Shown here piece by piece: positions 1 through 11,018 of a stretch of DNA of 64,000 nucleotides. The position numbers and the translations under genes were made by a program. Source of the DNA: Psychrobacter sp. Ps6 (lineage in GTDB: Bacteria > Pseudomonadota > Gammaproteobacteria > Pseudomonadales > Moraxellaceae). The notes beneath the pieces were generated by a model. The model made no database searches and had not been told where the DNA came from. It saw nothing but the letters and a program-made list of their open reading frames with translations. Numbering within the stretch: the stretch's first letter is position 1; each line of letters opens with the position of its first letter. The DNA is taken from positions 1-64,000 of the forward strand of contig NZ_JADQAI010000008.1 in assembly GCF_022129235.1 (NCBI RefSeq), read 5' to 3'.

Positions 1-1
1 T

Positions 2-55
2 CGTGAAGGCGGCCGTACTGTAGGCGCTGGTGTTGTTGCTAACGTATTGAACTAA
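2..55 (+). CDS. tuf: Elongation factor Tu, C-terminal end (partial)
   Basis: Only the last 17 codons and the stop lie in the window. They read REGGRTVGAGVVANVLN, the well-known C-terminus of EF-Tu (domain 3), the GTPase that delivers aminoacyl-tRNA to the ribosome. The reading frame starts at base 2. The gene continues to the left of the window and is followed by a good intrinsic terminator, so it is probably the end of its transcript. Nothing can be said about the rest of the gene or about a second tuf copy. Confidence 0.93.
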   Translation, partial: REGGRTVGAGVVANVLN

Positions 56-92
56 GACTTAAGTCTCAGTAATGAGAACTTGAATTAGTGAT

Positions 93-126
93 AAAAAAGC
101 CATCCTATCTAGGGTGGCTTTTTTTT
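93..126 (+). terminator. Intrinsic terminator after tuf
   Basis: A run of A, then AAGCCA(T)CC, a six-base loop and GGGTGGCTT followed by a T tract form a classical rho-independent terminator 38 bases after the tuf stop codon. Confidence 0.85.
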
Positions 127-246
127 GGTATTAGAAAAGGGTTAATTACTTATTTATATAATTATATTTTCATACTATTAGATCATTCATCGATAAACGT
201 GCGATAAGATTTATGTATACAATTTCAGCATAATAAAAGGACAGTC

Positions 247-735
247 ATGTTTCTGATAGAAGCTTTATCAACCAATACAGCAGAGCTTGAGCAAGAGGTT
301 CAAGCCGTAGCGAATATCGAAGCCATCGTCCAGCCGCAAGACGCGTGGAGTTACCAGACTTTGCTCGAACTGCTTGAGCAAGACAGCATTAATATGCTGG
401 TAGTGTACGCACAAGATAAAAGTGCAAAGAGTAACGTAATTGGTTACTGCTTATATCAAATGATATTTGAGCAAGCAGAAATTTTACGTATTGGCACGCA
501 TCCTGATTATCAACGACAAGGCATTGCTTCGCAAATTATTGATAAGTTGCATAAAGTATTGCAGAGTAATCAGGTGGGGAATTTGTTGTTAGAGGTACGA
601 GCAGACAATCATGCTGCGATAGCGTTATATGAAAAGCAAGCATTTGCAGTCATTCATAGACGCAAAGGCTATTACCAGTCACCGAATCAGTCCGCAGTCG
701 ATGCATTCATCATGCAACATGTCTATGGCGAGTGA
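247..735 (+). CDS. rimI: Ribosomal-protein-S18-alanine N-acetyltransferase
   Basis: A GNAT acetyltransferase of 162 residues, the normal size for RimI, which uses acetyl-CoA to acetylate the N-terminal alanine of ribosomal protein S18. The acetyl-CoA pyrophosphate-binding loop is visible as HPDYQRQGIAS near residues 84-94. It is followed by LLLEVRADNHAAIALYEKQ and the RRKGYY segment typical of RimI. The ATG has a ribosome-binding site (AAAGGA) about six bases upstream. The gene stands alone and converges on the MerR-type gene after an 80-base spacer. A more general GNAT role cannot be excluded, but the RimI signature is good. Confidence 0.85.
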   Translation: MFLIEALSTNTAELEQEVQAVANIEAIVQPQDAWSYQTLLELLEQDSINMLVVYAQDKSAKSNVIGYCLYQMIFEQAEILRIGTHPDYQRQGIASQIIDKLHKVLQSNQVGNLLLEVRADNHAAIALYEKQAFAVIHRRKGYYQSPNQSAVDAFIMQHVYGE

Positions 736-815
736 AGAGAGTAAATTCTCATTAGGGAGTTATAAGCGTAGTTTCTTTAAAGATAAATTACTTATCTCAA
801 CCAACGTTATCGTGT

Positions 816-1250
816 TTAACTTGATGGTATTTTTTTCTTACAGATATTAGTGTCTAATTGATAGTTGCTGTCTGCTTTCATCCGTGCGAGAACATCTATA
901 CGCTCGCTCAATAACTCTACCATCACGCTTATATTGGCTTGCTGTTTTCTGACTTGTTCTAGCTTTTGCTGAGTCAGCATGAGCTGCAAATCAATATCCA
1001 ATTGGCCATCGTAATAATCGTTTAAACTGTTTTTGATTTCAGTAAGGGTAAAACCAATGGCCTGTGCGCTTTTGATTAGCTCAATACGCTCGACACACTC
1101 GGGATGAAACTCAGTATATAAACGTGAGCCTGCTTGACGCTTACGTGACCTTAGTAGGCCCAACTGCTCATAGTGACGCACAGTGTCTTTGGTTGTATTG
1201 GCTTTTGCTGCCAGCTCTCCGATTAGCAGAAATGAGGTATCAAGCGCCAT
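816..1250 (-). CDS. MerR-family transcriptional regulator
   Basis: A 144-residue protein with an N-terminal MerR helix-turn-helix and wing (LLIGELAAKANTTKDTVRHY, then EQLGLLRS and GSRLYTE), a linker helix (IGFTLTEIKNSL) and a C-terminal dimerisation coiled coil. Proteins of this type bind between suboptimally spaced promoter elements and untwist DNA on binding an effector. There is no MerR-like conserved set of metal-binding cysteines: the single Cys in the effector region sits near the C-terminus, so the effector is unknown. AGAGGA lies seven bases before the ATG. No divergently transcribed target is adjacent; its regulon is not apparent from context. Confidence 0.85.
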   Translation of the reverse strand: MALDTSFLLIGELAAKANTTKDTVRHYEQLGLLRSRKRQAGSRLYTEFHPECVERIELIKSAQAIGFTLTEIKNSLNDYYDGQLDIDLQLMLTQQKLEQVRKQQANISVMVELLSERIDVLARMKADSNYQLDTNICKKKIPSS

Positions 1251-1283
1251 AAAATCCTCTTAACTCTGTAGCTTTTGTAGATT

Positions 1284-2096
1284 TCATGATTGATGCTGCC
1301 AAGGATCAGTCGTATCGAGAAGGGATACGGCTAATGGTTTGTGAGAATTATTGTGCCAATTGATGGAGCGACTGTTTATTAAGCGGTCTAATTGAGCAAG
1401 AAAGTCAGGACGCGGTAGAGTAGTGGCACCTAAGCTCATAAGATGATCATTCGGTAGCTGGCAGTCGACAAGTGCAACATGACTTTGCTCACACAAGCGC
1501 ATCAATCCCCAAAACGCGAGTTTTGACGCATTAGAGGCGCGATGAAACATAGATTCGCCAAAGTAGATGCCGTTTATTTTTAGCCCATACAGTCCACCAA
1601 CGAGCTGACCTGCCTCGTCCCACACCTCAATGCTATGCGCAAAGCCCTGTGCATGCAGTTTGGTATAAGCCTCAATCATCTCTTCATGAATCCAAGTATG
1701 CTCACCCTCGGGCAAGTCATTATTAAGACCATCGCTACGCGGCAAACTACAGGCATGTATGACGTCATGAAATGCTTGATTGAGTGTTATTTGCCAACGC
1801 GCGCGACTTGCTTGCTTGCGCAGTGACTTGCTCGGTTGGTAATCAGATGGGACGATCACACAACGCGGCTCAGGACACCACCAAGCGATAGGCTCATCTT
1901 CATTGAACCATGGAAACAGCCCCTGCGCATACGCAGATATCAATGTATCGGGTGCAAGATCGCCACCCATCGCGACAATGCCAATGCCATCAGGATCGAT
2001 AGAGATAGGATCAGGAAAGTCATAACGCCCAAGACTTTTTAAAGTCTCAGGCGTGATGTATTGACCATTATCGCCGTGCTGTGTGAAGTTATTCAT
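1284..2096 (-). CDS. aat: Leucyl/phenylalanyl-tRNA--protein transferase
   Basis: A 270-residue L/F-transferase, which adds Leu or Phe from aminoacyl-tRNA to N-terminal Arg or Lys of proteins and marks them for ClpS/ClpAP degradation (N-degron pathway, cytoplasm). Family landmarks are GLFPWFNEDEPIAWWCPEPR in the N-terminal half and GGLYGLKINGIYFGESMFHR in the GNAT-like core. Its ATG directly follows the trxB stop codon with no spacer, so the two are almost certainly co-transcribed and translationally coupled. The protein is slightly longer than the E. coli enzyme, mainly at the N-terminus. Confidence 0.95.
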   Translation of the reverse strand: MNNFTQHGDNGQYITPETLKSLGRYDFPDPISIDPDGIGIVAMGGDLAPDTLISAYAQGLFPWFNEDEPIAWWCPEPRCVIVPSDYQPSKSLRKQASRARWQITLNQAFHDVIHACSLPRSDGLNNDLPEGEHTWIHEEMIEAYTKLHAQGFAHSIEVWDEAGQLVGGLYGLKINGIYFGESMFHRASNASKLAFWGLMRLCEQSHVALVDCQLPNDHLMSLGATTLPRPDFLAQLDRLINSRSINWHNNSHKPLAVSLLDTTDPWQHQS

Positions 2097-3665
<1,569 letters not shown>

Positions 3666-6600
3666 GTGATATCAGCACCGCTTATTGAGTATTTAAAAAA
3701 GGGAATATTTACCCTCCTTGGGTTAATACTGGCTGTTTATTTGTTTGTTATTTTGATGACTTACACAGGCAATGATCCTAGCTGGTCGCACATCAGTAGT
3801 GATATGACGACCATTAACAATATGGGTGGGCAGACGGGCGCTTGGTTATCCGACTTGCTCTATAGCTTTTTTGGCTATGGTGCATGGTGGTTTTTAGCGT
3901 TTGTGGTTTATGAGTCTATCCTTATTTGGTGGGACAATAAGCCGACGTTTTGGCTCATGCGACTGGTCGCTTATGTGTTTTTGCTGTTGAGTGCCAGTGC
4001 ATTATTTGCACAACTGGTTGCATTGGTTCAGCAGGTAGCCAATCCTGCATCAACGGGGCTTGAGGGTGTGGCTGGTGGTATTATCGGTCTTGAGTTGCAG
4101 GAACGTTTGGCACAGTTGCTCTCGCAGTGGGGGAGTGTGATTTTCTTGGCGGTGTTTGTCGTGATTACGGCGACCTTTGCCTTTAACATCCATTGGCTTG
4201 CTATATATCAGAAGATTACAGCATTATCTTGGCTCGGCTCAGGGTTAAAAAATAAAGACACCGCTCCAGCGGATCAACAAAGTAATGTCTCACAAAACGC
4301 TGATAACGTCACAGAAAACAATCCCAATCAAACAGCCGAGTACGAGCAGCTGCCACTTGAGTTGCAATCAGCTAACGATGCGAATAGTGCTCACGCAGTA
4401 GATAATAGTGGCAGATTCAGCAACGTATTGGCGGATTTTTTATCGACATCAGGATTGGCTGATAGTGTGAAAGCCTCTATAGCGACAGCAAAAGCAGCAG
4501 CTACGTCTAGCGATGCAAAAAGTGAGTCACCATACGCGGCCGCAGCGACTGCTAATGCTACGGTTGGCAGTACAGTCAGTGACACAAACACATCGGCGAT
4601 ATCAAACCCTATCGTAGCGCCTGCTCGCAAAGTCGAGCCAAGCTTTGCGTGGAACGATGCAAATACGGTTGATGATTTGCTCGCGCGTGAACAGATGGCT
4701 TATAGCACTAACAGTATAGATAATTCTACTGTGCCTAACTATGCACAGAGTGAAGTCGTCACTGACGTGTCACTAGAAGAAGCAGTGCAAACCTCTGTGG
4801 CAGCACCGATGTTAGAGGCAGCAGATCTATCTAATCTAGAAACAGCTACTCAACCATCAATGGATGAATCAACGAATGCTCAAGCTGTCAATCAAGCTAT
4901 CAATGAGCCGAAGGATTCTCACCCAGATGATACAACGGGGAATGTCGATAAGTTAGCAGAAGCGTGGCTGGCGGAGCATGGCAATATATCAGAACCTATT
5001 GCAAAAGCGCCAGTTGCCCCTGCTAATGAAACTAACGTCAATAAGCAAACTCCGCAAGAAGAGCTATCAAGCCCTACGTCAGACGCCACTAATAGCATCC
5101 TAAGTGATGATTCTTATGGGTTCTCTGATGCACAGGCCGAACTATTACAACGTAATGAGTCGTCACCTGTACCTGAGGCCACAATGGCTCAGTCATCGGT
5201 AGAAATGGCTGCATCGGTATCAGAAATTTCGGATATGACACCGACCAATACGCCGCCTGCCAATCCAAAAGCGGCGCCGACTGTGGAAGCGGTCAGTTCG
5301 GCCTCAAATACGCAGCCTGTGGCTCCAGCTAAACCTTCTGTCAGCTTTGCGGTGCCAGAAGGTGATAGTAGTAACCATATCACTGACATGATGCCGGAGG
5401 AGGATAGTACTGACGACACCAGTGCGCCTGTTATGCCGCATATCAGTGACGATGCGGCGTTCAGTCAAAAATCACGCTCGATGCAGACGGCGGCCTATCG
5501 CAGTAGCCTAACCCCTATTCCAGAAGTGTCTATATTGGACAAGCCTGACCCTGACCGTAAGCCTAGTTATACCATTGCTGAGCTTGAGCAATTATCTGAG
5601 TTGTTAGAAATCAAGCTCCAAGAGTTCAATGTAAAAGCCAACGTCGTCAATGCTATCCCAGGGCCTGTCGTGACTCGCTTCGAAGTGGAGCTTGCGGCTG
5701 GTGTAAAGGCCAGTAAAGTCACTGGCATTTCGCGTGACTTGGCGCGCTCACTATCGATGGCCTCTTTACGTGTGGTTGAGGTTATTCCTGGTAAGCCGTA
5801 TATCGGTATCGAAGTGCCCAATAAGAAACGTGAAATGGTGCGTTTGATTGAACTATTAAATACCGAAAAATTCAAAGATCCTAAAGCACAAATCAGTATG
5901 GCGATGGGTAAAGACATCGGTGGCAACCCCATCATTACCGACCTTGCCCGCGCACCGCACATGCTGGTCGCTGGTACCACAGGCTCTGGTAAATCCGTAC
6001 TGGTCAACTCGATGCTATTATCAATATTACTCAAGTACACGCCCAATGAGCTGCGCCTGATCTTGATTGATCCAAAGCAGCTGGAGCTTGCCAACTATAA
6101 CGACATTCCGCATCTACTTACCCCCGTTGTTACTGACATGACCGAGGCGGCCAGTAGCTTGTCATGGTGTGTGGCTGAGATGGAGCGTCGTTATCAGCTA
6201 ATGAGCTTGCTCAAAGTGCGTAAGCTTAATGAGTTTAATAAAAAAGTCATCGCGGCAGAGAAATCGGGCAATCCGATGCTGGATCCTTTATGGCGACCGA
6301 ATGACAGCGTAAGTATTAGCCAAGCGCCAAAGCTCAAAACACTACCGATGATTGTCATTGTCGCGGATGAGTTTGCCGATATGATCATGCAGGTTGGTAA
6401 ACAAGCCGAAGAGTTAATCACGCGCTTGGCGCAAAAATCACGTGCGGCGGGTATTCACTTAATGTTAGCTACTCAGCGTCCATCAGTCGATGTCATTACG
6501 GGTTTGATCAAAGCAAACATTCCTGTGCGTGCAGCACTACGCGTGAACTCAAAAGTCGATTCACGAACGATCCTAGATAGTGGTGGTGCTGAAGACATGC

Positions 6601-6986
6601 TGGGTAACGGTGATATGTTGTTCTTGGGCCCAGGTCAGATTGAACCAGATCGCGTGCATGGTGCTTATGTCAGTGATGAAGAGGTCAACCGTGTCTGTGA
6701 CGCATGGCGCGAGCGCGGTGCGCCCGATTATATTGACAATATGGCAGGCAACTTTGAATTATCTAGTCCGGGCGGTGGTAGCACGGCTAATGCCTCTGGC
6801 GAGGATGATGATCTATATAATGATGCCGTCGCCTTTATTATGGAAACGCGTAAAGTATCGGCTTCTAGTATCCAGCGTAAATTCAGCATCGGCTATAATC
6901 GTGCCGCCCGTATTGTCGACTCGATGGAAGACGCTGGACTGGTCAGCTCCATGGGCAAAAGTGGTAAGCGCGAATTGTTAATGTAG
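3666..6986 (+). CDS. ftsK: DNA translocase FtsK
   Basis: An 1106-residue divisome-anchored DNA translocase. Four membrane segments lie within the first 185 residues, followed by an Ala/Ser/Thr/Asn-rich low-complexity linker to about residue 640 and then the RecA-like motor. Walker A is GTTGSGKS at 770-777, and Walker B is the IVIVADEFAD segment. The last ~65 residues form the winged-helix gamma domain (SSIQRKFSIGYNRAARIVD) that reads KOPS polar sequences. The protein pumps chromosome ends through the septum and activates XerCD at dif. The start is GTG at 3666, with AAGGCAG about eight bases upstream. The linker is long, but this is usual for full-length FtsK. Confidence 0.96.
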   Translation: MISAPLIEYLKKGIFTLLGLILAVYLFVILMTYTGNDPSWSHISSDMTTINNMGGQTGAWLSDLLYSFFGYGAWWFLAFVVYESILIWWDNKPTFWLMRLVAYVFLLLSASALFAQLVALVQQVANPASTGLEGVAGGIIGLELQERLAQLLSQWGSVIFLAVFVVITATFAFNIHWLAIYQKITALSWLGSGLKNKDTAPADQQSNVSQNADNVTENNPNQTAEYEQLPLELQSANDANSAHAVDNSGRFSNVLADFLSTSGLADSVKASIATAKAAATSSDAKSESPYAAAATANATVGSTVSDTNTSAISNPIVAPARKVEPSFAWNDANTVDDLLAREQMAYSTNSIDNSTVPNYAQSEVVTDVSLEEAVQTSVAAPMLEAADLSNLETATQPSMDESTNAQAVNQAINEPKDSHPDDTTGNVDKLAEAWLAEHGNISEPIAKAPVAPANETNVNKQTPQEELSSPTSDATNSILSDDSYGFSDAQAELLQRNESSPVPEATMAQSSVEMAASVSEISDMTPTNTPPANPKAAPTVEAVSSASNTQPVAPAKPSVSFAVPEGDSSNHITDMMPEEDSTDDTSAPVMPHISDDAAFSQKSRSMQTAAYRSSLTPIPEVSILDKPDPDRKPSYTIAELEQLSELLEIKLQEFNVKANVVNAIPGPVVTRFEVELAAGVKASKVTGISRDLARSLSMASLRVVEVIPGKPYIGIEVPNKKREMVRLIELLNTEKFKDPKAQISMAMGKDIGGNPIITDLARAPHMLVAGTTGSGKSVLVNSMLLSILLKYTPNELRLILIDPKQLELANYNDIPHLLTPVVTDMTEAASSLSWCVAEMERRYQLMSLLKVRKLNEFNKKVIAAEKSGNPMLDPLWRPNDSVSISQAPKLKTLPMIVIVADEFADMIMQVGKQAEELITRLAQKSRAAGIHLMLATQRPSVDVITGLIKANIPVRAALRVNSKVDSRTILDSGGAEDMLGNGDMLFLGPGQIEPDRVHGAYVSDEEVNRVCDAWRERGAPDYIDNMAGNFELSSPGGGSTANASGEDDDLYNDAVAFIMETRKVSASSIQRKFSIGYNRAARIVDSMEDAGLVSSMGKSGKRELLM

Positions 6987-7009
6987 CGCTTAGTATTGAA
7001 TTAATAATG

Positions 7010-7043
7010 AAAAAACGAGTCATAAAAGTGGCTCGTTTTTTTT
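7010..7043 (+). terminator. Intrinsic terminator after ftsK
   Basis: AAAAAACGAGTC, a short loop and GGCTCGTTTTTTTT form a rho-independent hairpin with a T tract, starting about 25 bases after the ftsK stop. Confidence 0.85.
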
Positions 7044-7072
7044 GTGAAAGAGATTTAAGATTAATTTCATTC

Positions 7073-7122
7073 ATAAACGAACTAGCTACCAAAACTTTCA
7101 AATGACCAGTGAGTTCGTTTAT
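7073..7122. repeat. 11-bp inverted repeat upstream of the amidase gene
   Basis: ATAAACGAACT at 7073-7083 is matched perfectly by AGTTCGTTTAT at 7112-7122, with a 28-base spacer. It has no T tract and lies about 100 bases before the amidase start, so it could be an operator or a looped structure; the function is unknown. Confidence 0.55.
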
Positions 7123-7220
7123 CAATCATAAGTCGTGATTTTTTATAATAAACTGACAGTTATTGAAGAAATATATATTCAAAAAATCTTACGACAATTA
7201 CTCTCCAAGGAAGGTCGGTT

Positions 7221-8714
7221 ATGTTTAAAGAATATACCCAGTACGATGCACTTGCCTTAGCGGCACTGGTTAATTCAGGTGAGGTCAGTGCAAAGGAGTT
7301 ATTGGACGCAGCCGTTTATCAGGCCAATAAACTCAATCCCAAGCTAAATGCCATTATTCACCGTTTCGATGAGCGCGCTTATGATGCTGCGCAGACAGGG
7401 TTGCCATCTGGTGTGTTCAATGGCGTGCCTTATCTACTAAAAGACTTGTCATTTAGTTTCGCGGATGAACCTATCACGATGGGTAGCCGCAGCGTCAATA
7501 TCATCTCAGAAAAAGACAGCGAAATCGTCAAACGCATGAAAGCCACGGGCGTTAACACCTTTGGTAAGACTAACACTCCTGAGTTTGGTTTAATTATCAC
7601 GACTGAGCCAAAAGCACATGGTGCTACTCACAATCCCTTTAAAAAAGGCCACAGCTCTGGCGGCTCGTCAGGCGGTAGTGCCGCGGCAGTTGCGAGCGGT
7701 ATTGTACCAATGGCAGGTGCTGGTGATGGTGGCGGTTCGATACGGTTTCCGGCGGCTTGGTGCGGTGCGTTTGGCTTAAAACCAAGCCGTGGCCGTAATC
7801 CATTAGGTCCTAATCTTGGTGAAGGGTGGGATGGTGCAGTGGCCGATCATGTGATTACACGCTCGGTACGTGACAGTGCCGCGATGCTCGATGCCACCAG
7901 TGGTGCGGAGATTGGTGCGCCTTATGTCATTGCGCCGCCAGATGGCACATTTTTGCAAGCGGCGATGCGTGCACCGCGACCATTGAAAATTGCTTTGCAG
8001 CAGCAGCCACTGATTGCTAATACAGTAGTGGACAAAGAAGTCCTTGCTGTACTGGAGCAAACCGCTAAGCAATTAGAGTCTATGGGTCATCAAGTAATAC
8101 CCGCTGAGCCAAATATCAATATCGAGCAGTTTTGGCATGACTTTATCGTGGTGGTCTGCGCGCATACCGCCTTTACGATTGATAATATCGAGCGCGAGTT
8201 TGGCACTGCCCATATCAAAAACCTAGAACCGCAAACCTACAACATGGCGCTACTCGGACGTTCGTTATCAGCAGTGGACTTGGTTCATGCCAAACACGGT
8301 TGGCATCACAGTCAGTATCAAACGGGACTGTTATTAGAGACCTACGATATGATTTTGTCCCCGACCGTACCGACGCCTGCGGTCAAACACGGCGTGCTAC
8401 CACCTAGCCGCATGGATGAGATGATGATGCGTAGCGCTGGGGTACTTAATAAAGGTTTTGATATGGGTAGATACGCCTTTAGTTCGGGTATGATCGAAAA
8501 GCTAAGCGCGCCTGTGCTAGGAAAAATGGGCTTCACGTTATTGGGCAACGTCACAGGATTGCCAGCCATGTCGTTGCCAGTCGGCATGAGTAAAAAAGGC
8601 TTGCCAATTGGTATGCAACTTATCGGACGTATGAATGATGAGGCGACTTTATTTAGTCTGGCAGGTGAGATGGAGCGTGCAGGTTTATTTACCAAACCTG
8701 CCTTTGAAAAGTAG
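7221..8714 (+). CDS. Amidase-signature family hydrolase
   Basis: A 497-residue amidase-signature enzyme that hydrolyses an amide bond with the Ser-cisSer-Lys triad. By spacing against the family these are Lys74 (YLLKDLSF), cis-Ser149 in [12 protein letters not shown] and nucleophile Ser173 in [11 protein letters not shown]. The C-terminal half has the usual core ([31 protein letters not shown]). It is not GatA: it is alone, with no gatB or gatC nearby, and resembles stand-alone amidases such as 6-aminohexanoate-cyclic-dimer hydrolase or aryl-acylamidase relatives. The substrate cannot be read from sequence. The start is supported by AAGGAAGG about ten bases upstream. No signal peptide; cytoplasmic. 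Confidence 0.9.
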   Translation: MFKEYTQYDALALAALVNSGEVSAKELLDAAVYQANKLNPKLNAIIHRFDERAYDAAQTGLPSGVFNGVPYLLKDLSFSFADEPITMGSRSVNIISEKDSEIVKRMKATGVNTFGKTNTPEFGLIITTEPKAHGATHNPFKKGHSSGGSSGGSAAAVASGIVPMAGAGDGGGSIRFPAAWCGAFGLKPSRGRNPLGPNLGEGWDGAVADHVITRSVRDSAAMLDATSGAEIGAPYVIAPPDGTFLQAAMRAPRPLKIALQQQPLIANTVVDKEVLAVLEQTAKQLESMGHQVIPAEPNINIEQFWHDFIVVVCAHTAFTIDNIEREFGTAHIKNLEPQTYNMALLGRSLSAVDLVHAKHGWHHSQYQTGLLLETYDMILSPTVPTPAVKHGVLPPSRMDEMMMRSAGVLNKGFDMGRYAFSSGMIEKLSAPVLGKMGFTLLGNVTGLPAMSLPVGMSKKGLPIGMQLIGRMNDEATLFSLAGEMERAGLFTKPAFEK

Positions 8715-8763
8715 GTTTGGTTTGTGTGCTTTGATTATATAAGTAGGCGCTAATAAATATGAG

Positions 8764-9534
8764 CTAATCAAAGCGATAGATATCCATACCCAAACTATGA
8801 TGGGCCATACTCTGATGAACAACCGAGACGCGCTGACCGGCACCTAACGCAAAAAACAATGGCAGCAAATGCTCGTCACTTGGATGAATGTCTTTGTACT
8901 GTGGATATTGCTGCCAGTCGAGGGCAGTGGGTATGTCTATCTTGAGCTGCTGGAGCAACCACTGCTTAAATCCTTTAGCAGCCTGATCGATGCTGTCGGC
9001 TTCCCAGCGTAGCGCTTGTAAGTTGTGGGTGATATTACCTGAACCAATGACAAGAATTCGCTCATCACGCAGCTGCGCGAGCTGCGCGCCCAATTGATAG
9101 CAAGCAATGCTATCGTAACGCTGCGGTAGTGACACTTGAACGATAGGCACATCTGCCTCTGGGTACAGGTGTCTGAGCGGTGCCCAAACCCCATGGTCAC
9201 AGGCACGCACTGGATTGACGCTACAAGTAATACCGCGCGCGGTGAGCTGCTGAGCAAGTGTCTCAGCCAGCGCTGGTTGACCTGATGCAGGATACTGAAG
9301 CTCGTACAGCTCAGGCGCAAAACCCGAAAAATCATGCCACGTCTTTGGCTGCGGGTTACTGCTGATCTCAAGTTTTGCTGATTGCCAATGCGCCGACATA
9401 ATAACGATAGCACGTGGTTTAGGTAAATTTTGCCCAATACGTGCCAATGCGCTGGTCGTGGCAGATTGCTCAATCGCAAGCGTGGGTGCCCCATGCGAGA
9501 TAAATAACGCAGGTAGTTTAGATGCATTGGACAT
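8764..9534 (-). CDS. DODA-type extradiol ring-opening dioxygenase (YgiD-like)
   Basis: A class III extradiol dioxygenase of the LigB/4,5-DOPA dioxygenase family. With the chosen start it has 256 residues, close to E. coli YgiD. Metal-site histidines are in PALFISHGAPT (N-terminus), VIMSAHWQS, CDHGVWAPL and near the C-terminal HPSDEHLLPLFFALGAG. The family cleaves catechol rings such as L-DOPA; the physiological substrate here is unknown. The open frame extends upstream in frame to an ATG ending at 9657, adding 41 His/Thr/Ser-rich residues with no family match. I prefer 9534 by homology, although neither start has a strong ribosome-binding site. Confidence 0.85.
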   Translation of the reverse strand: MSNASKLPALFISHGAPTLAIEQSATTSALARIGQNLPKPRAIVIMSAHWQSAKLEISSNPQPKTWHDFSGFAPELYELQYPASGQPALAETLAQQLTARGITCSVNPVRACDHGVWAPLRHLYPEADVPIVQVSLPQRYDSIACYQLGAQLAQLRDERILVIGSGNITHNLQALRWEADSIDQAAKGFKQWLLQQLKIDIPTALDWQQYPQYKDIHPSDEHLLPLFFALGAGQRVSVVHQSMAHHSLGMDIYRFD

Positions 9535-9742
9535 TATAGCAGACGCACTTTCCCATGCCGCAGCAGAGGTAATAGGCGTCTGTACAGTGTCGTGATGATG
9601 GTCACGCTGATGCGTAGTCTGAGAGGCTTTGGATGTCGCGCGTTTTAGATATTTCATGTTCCATTTATTAGGGCGTACGCTAGTTTTTCAATCCGTTGCG
9701 TGACGGATATTTTTCGATTCAGTCTTCATTTTTGGTTCTGGT

Positions 9743-10231
9743 TTAATTACCGCGATGATAAGGGTGGTTATTATTGATACTCATCGCGCGGTATAGCTGT
9801 TCCATCAGGACGACGCGTACCAGCGGATGCGGCAATGTCAGGGCTGATAATGATAATTTTGCGTCGGCTTTTGCCAACACTGCTGGTGATACGCCATCTG
9901 CACCGCCGATGACCAACGCAATATCATCGCCTTGCTGCATGCCATCAGCGAGTTTATCAGCTAGTCCTTCTGTCGAAATCATCTTACCTTTGACGTCTAG
10001 TACCCATAACTGCTCACGGCTCGCGGCATTGTGAGCGGCCAATATCGATTGACCTTCTTGCTCACGGTACTGTGCTAGATTAGCATCTGAAGGATTTTTT
10101 GCCCGTTTTGCGGCGGCGATTTCCACAATCTCTGTGCTCAGCATAGGCTGAATACGCTTAAAATACTCATCAAAACCTGTTTGCACCCAGCTAGGCATCT
10201 TATTGCCAACGGTCAAAATTCTTACCTTCAT
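9743..10231 (-). CDS. rlmH: 23S rRNA (pseudouridine1915-N3)-methyltransferase
   Basis: An RlmH SPOUT methyltransferase of 162 residues (family about 155). It methylates pseudouridine 1915 in helix 69 of 23S rRNA in assembled 70S ribosomes, using SAM. Family landmarks are the N-terminal MKVRILTVGNKMP, the SAM-site VIGGADGVSP, and the C-terminal HPLVRVVLMEQLYRAMSI and NNHPYHRGN trefoil-knot end. An in-frame ATG four codons upstream (10243) exists, but homologs start at MK(V/L). A weak hairpin at 9691-9708 lies downstream. Confidence 0.95.
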   Translation of the reverse strand: MKVRILTVGNKMPSWVQTGFDEYFKRIQPMLSTEIVEIAAAKRAKNPSDANLAQYREQEGQSILAAHNAASREQLWVLDVKGKMISTEGLADKLADGMQQGDDIALVIGGADGVSPAVLAKADAKLSLSALTLPHPLVRVVLMEQLYRAMSINNNHPYHRGN

Positions 10232-10270
10232 AGTACGTACCATTTTTTAAATTGAAAAATTTTTACATTC

Positions 10271-10307
10271 GAGCACTGAATCTGAGTATTGATAGCCATC
10301 AGTGCTC
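10271..10307. terminator. 9-bp stem-loop between the DUF421 gene and rlmH
   Basis: GAGCACTGA at 10271-10279 pairs perfectly with TCAGTGCTC at 10299-10307 around a 19-base loop. Read on the minus strand it lies just after the DUF421 stop and is followed by an AT-rich stretch. A terminator or attenuator before rlmH is plausible, but the T tract is poor. Confidence 0.5.
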
Positions 10308-10320
10308 AATTATCTAATCA

Positions 10321-10869
10321 CTACATCAAAGGGGTAATGGTCTCTGATACGCTGTGATCTACATCCTGCTCATCATCACTCGAATCGGCTTGACGTTGTT
10401 TTGGAATCACGCTGAGTTTGGCGTCAGATTCAAAGACAATAGCTTCGATATCATCAAAATTATTGATGCCTTCAGCACGCATCGCACATTCGATTTCTTG
10501 ACGAGTCAAGCGCTCGGCACGCATCGCCTCTGGCAAAAACTGCCCTTGATAAAAAACAATACGTGGATCAGACAAAATAACACTGCTAAATTGCGGTGAG
10601 ATAGAGGCGTATTTGGTCACCAAAAACTGTAAGAGATAGAGTACCAATATCGATGACACCCCTTCGATAAAAGGGATGTTTTTGAGCAAAATGGTACTGG
10701 CGCCTAATGAGCCAATCATTACCGTCACGATCCAATCAAAATTATTGAGCTGTGACGTTGAGCGCTTACCCGAGGCTTTGGTCACCAATACAATCAACAC
10801 GTAGACCATAACAGTCGTTAAAACAATGCGCCCGAGCTTATCTATGTTGTCAAAAAAAACCGTTTCCAT
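10321..10869 (-). CDS. DUF421 (YetF/YcaP-type) membrane protein
   Basis: A 182-residue protein with hydrophobic segments in the first ~90 residues (LGRIVLTTVMVYVLIVLVTK, WIVTVMIGSLGASTILL, SSILVLYLLQFLV) and a soluble DUF421 domain. That domain contains LSDPRIVFYQGQFLPEAMR and the following RLTRQEIECAMRAEGI, the signature of the family. The role of the family is poorly known; in Bacillus, YetF-like proteins have been connected with the envelope. The C-terminal tail is acidic and disordered. The longer frame begins at 10899, but GGAG about eight bases before the 10869 ATG decides the start. Confidence 0.85.
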   Translation of the reverse strand: METVFFDNIDKLGRIVLTTVMVYVLIVLVTKASGKRSTSQLNNFDWIVTVMIGSLGASTILLKNIPFIEGVSSILVLYLLQFLVTKYASISPQFSSVILSDPRIVFYQGQFLPEAMRAERLTRQEIECAMRAEGINNFDDIEAIVFESDAKLSVIPKQRQADSSDDEQDVDHSVSETITPLM

Positions 10870-11018
10870 GATGTCTGCTCCTATTATAAAGTAAAACAAA
10901 TAACCGCTAAAATTTGACTGCTCAAAGTTAGCCTAACGGATTTTACGTATGAGTAGGAGAAAACTTTGTATTACCTTGTAGGTGGTTGGTTATGCTCGTA
11001 GTAAATGGCCTGGTGTGT

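Noticed and set aside
629-850. Open frame of 73 codons on the plus strand overlapping rimI and the MerR gene
   Set aside because: It overlaps the end of rimI in another frame and the 3' end of the MerR gene, lacks a ribosome-binding site and has no domain.
4230-5540. Low-complexity middle of ftsK as a sign of a broken gene or fusion
   Set aside because: A long variable linker is a normal property of FtsK; the frame is intact and both ends are complete.
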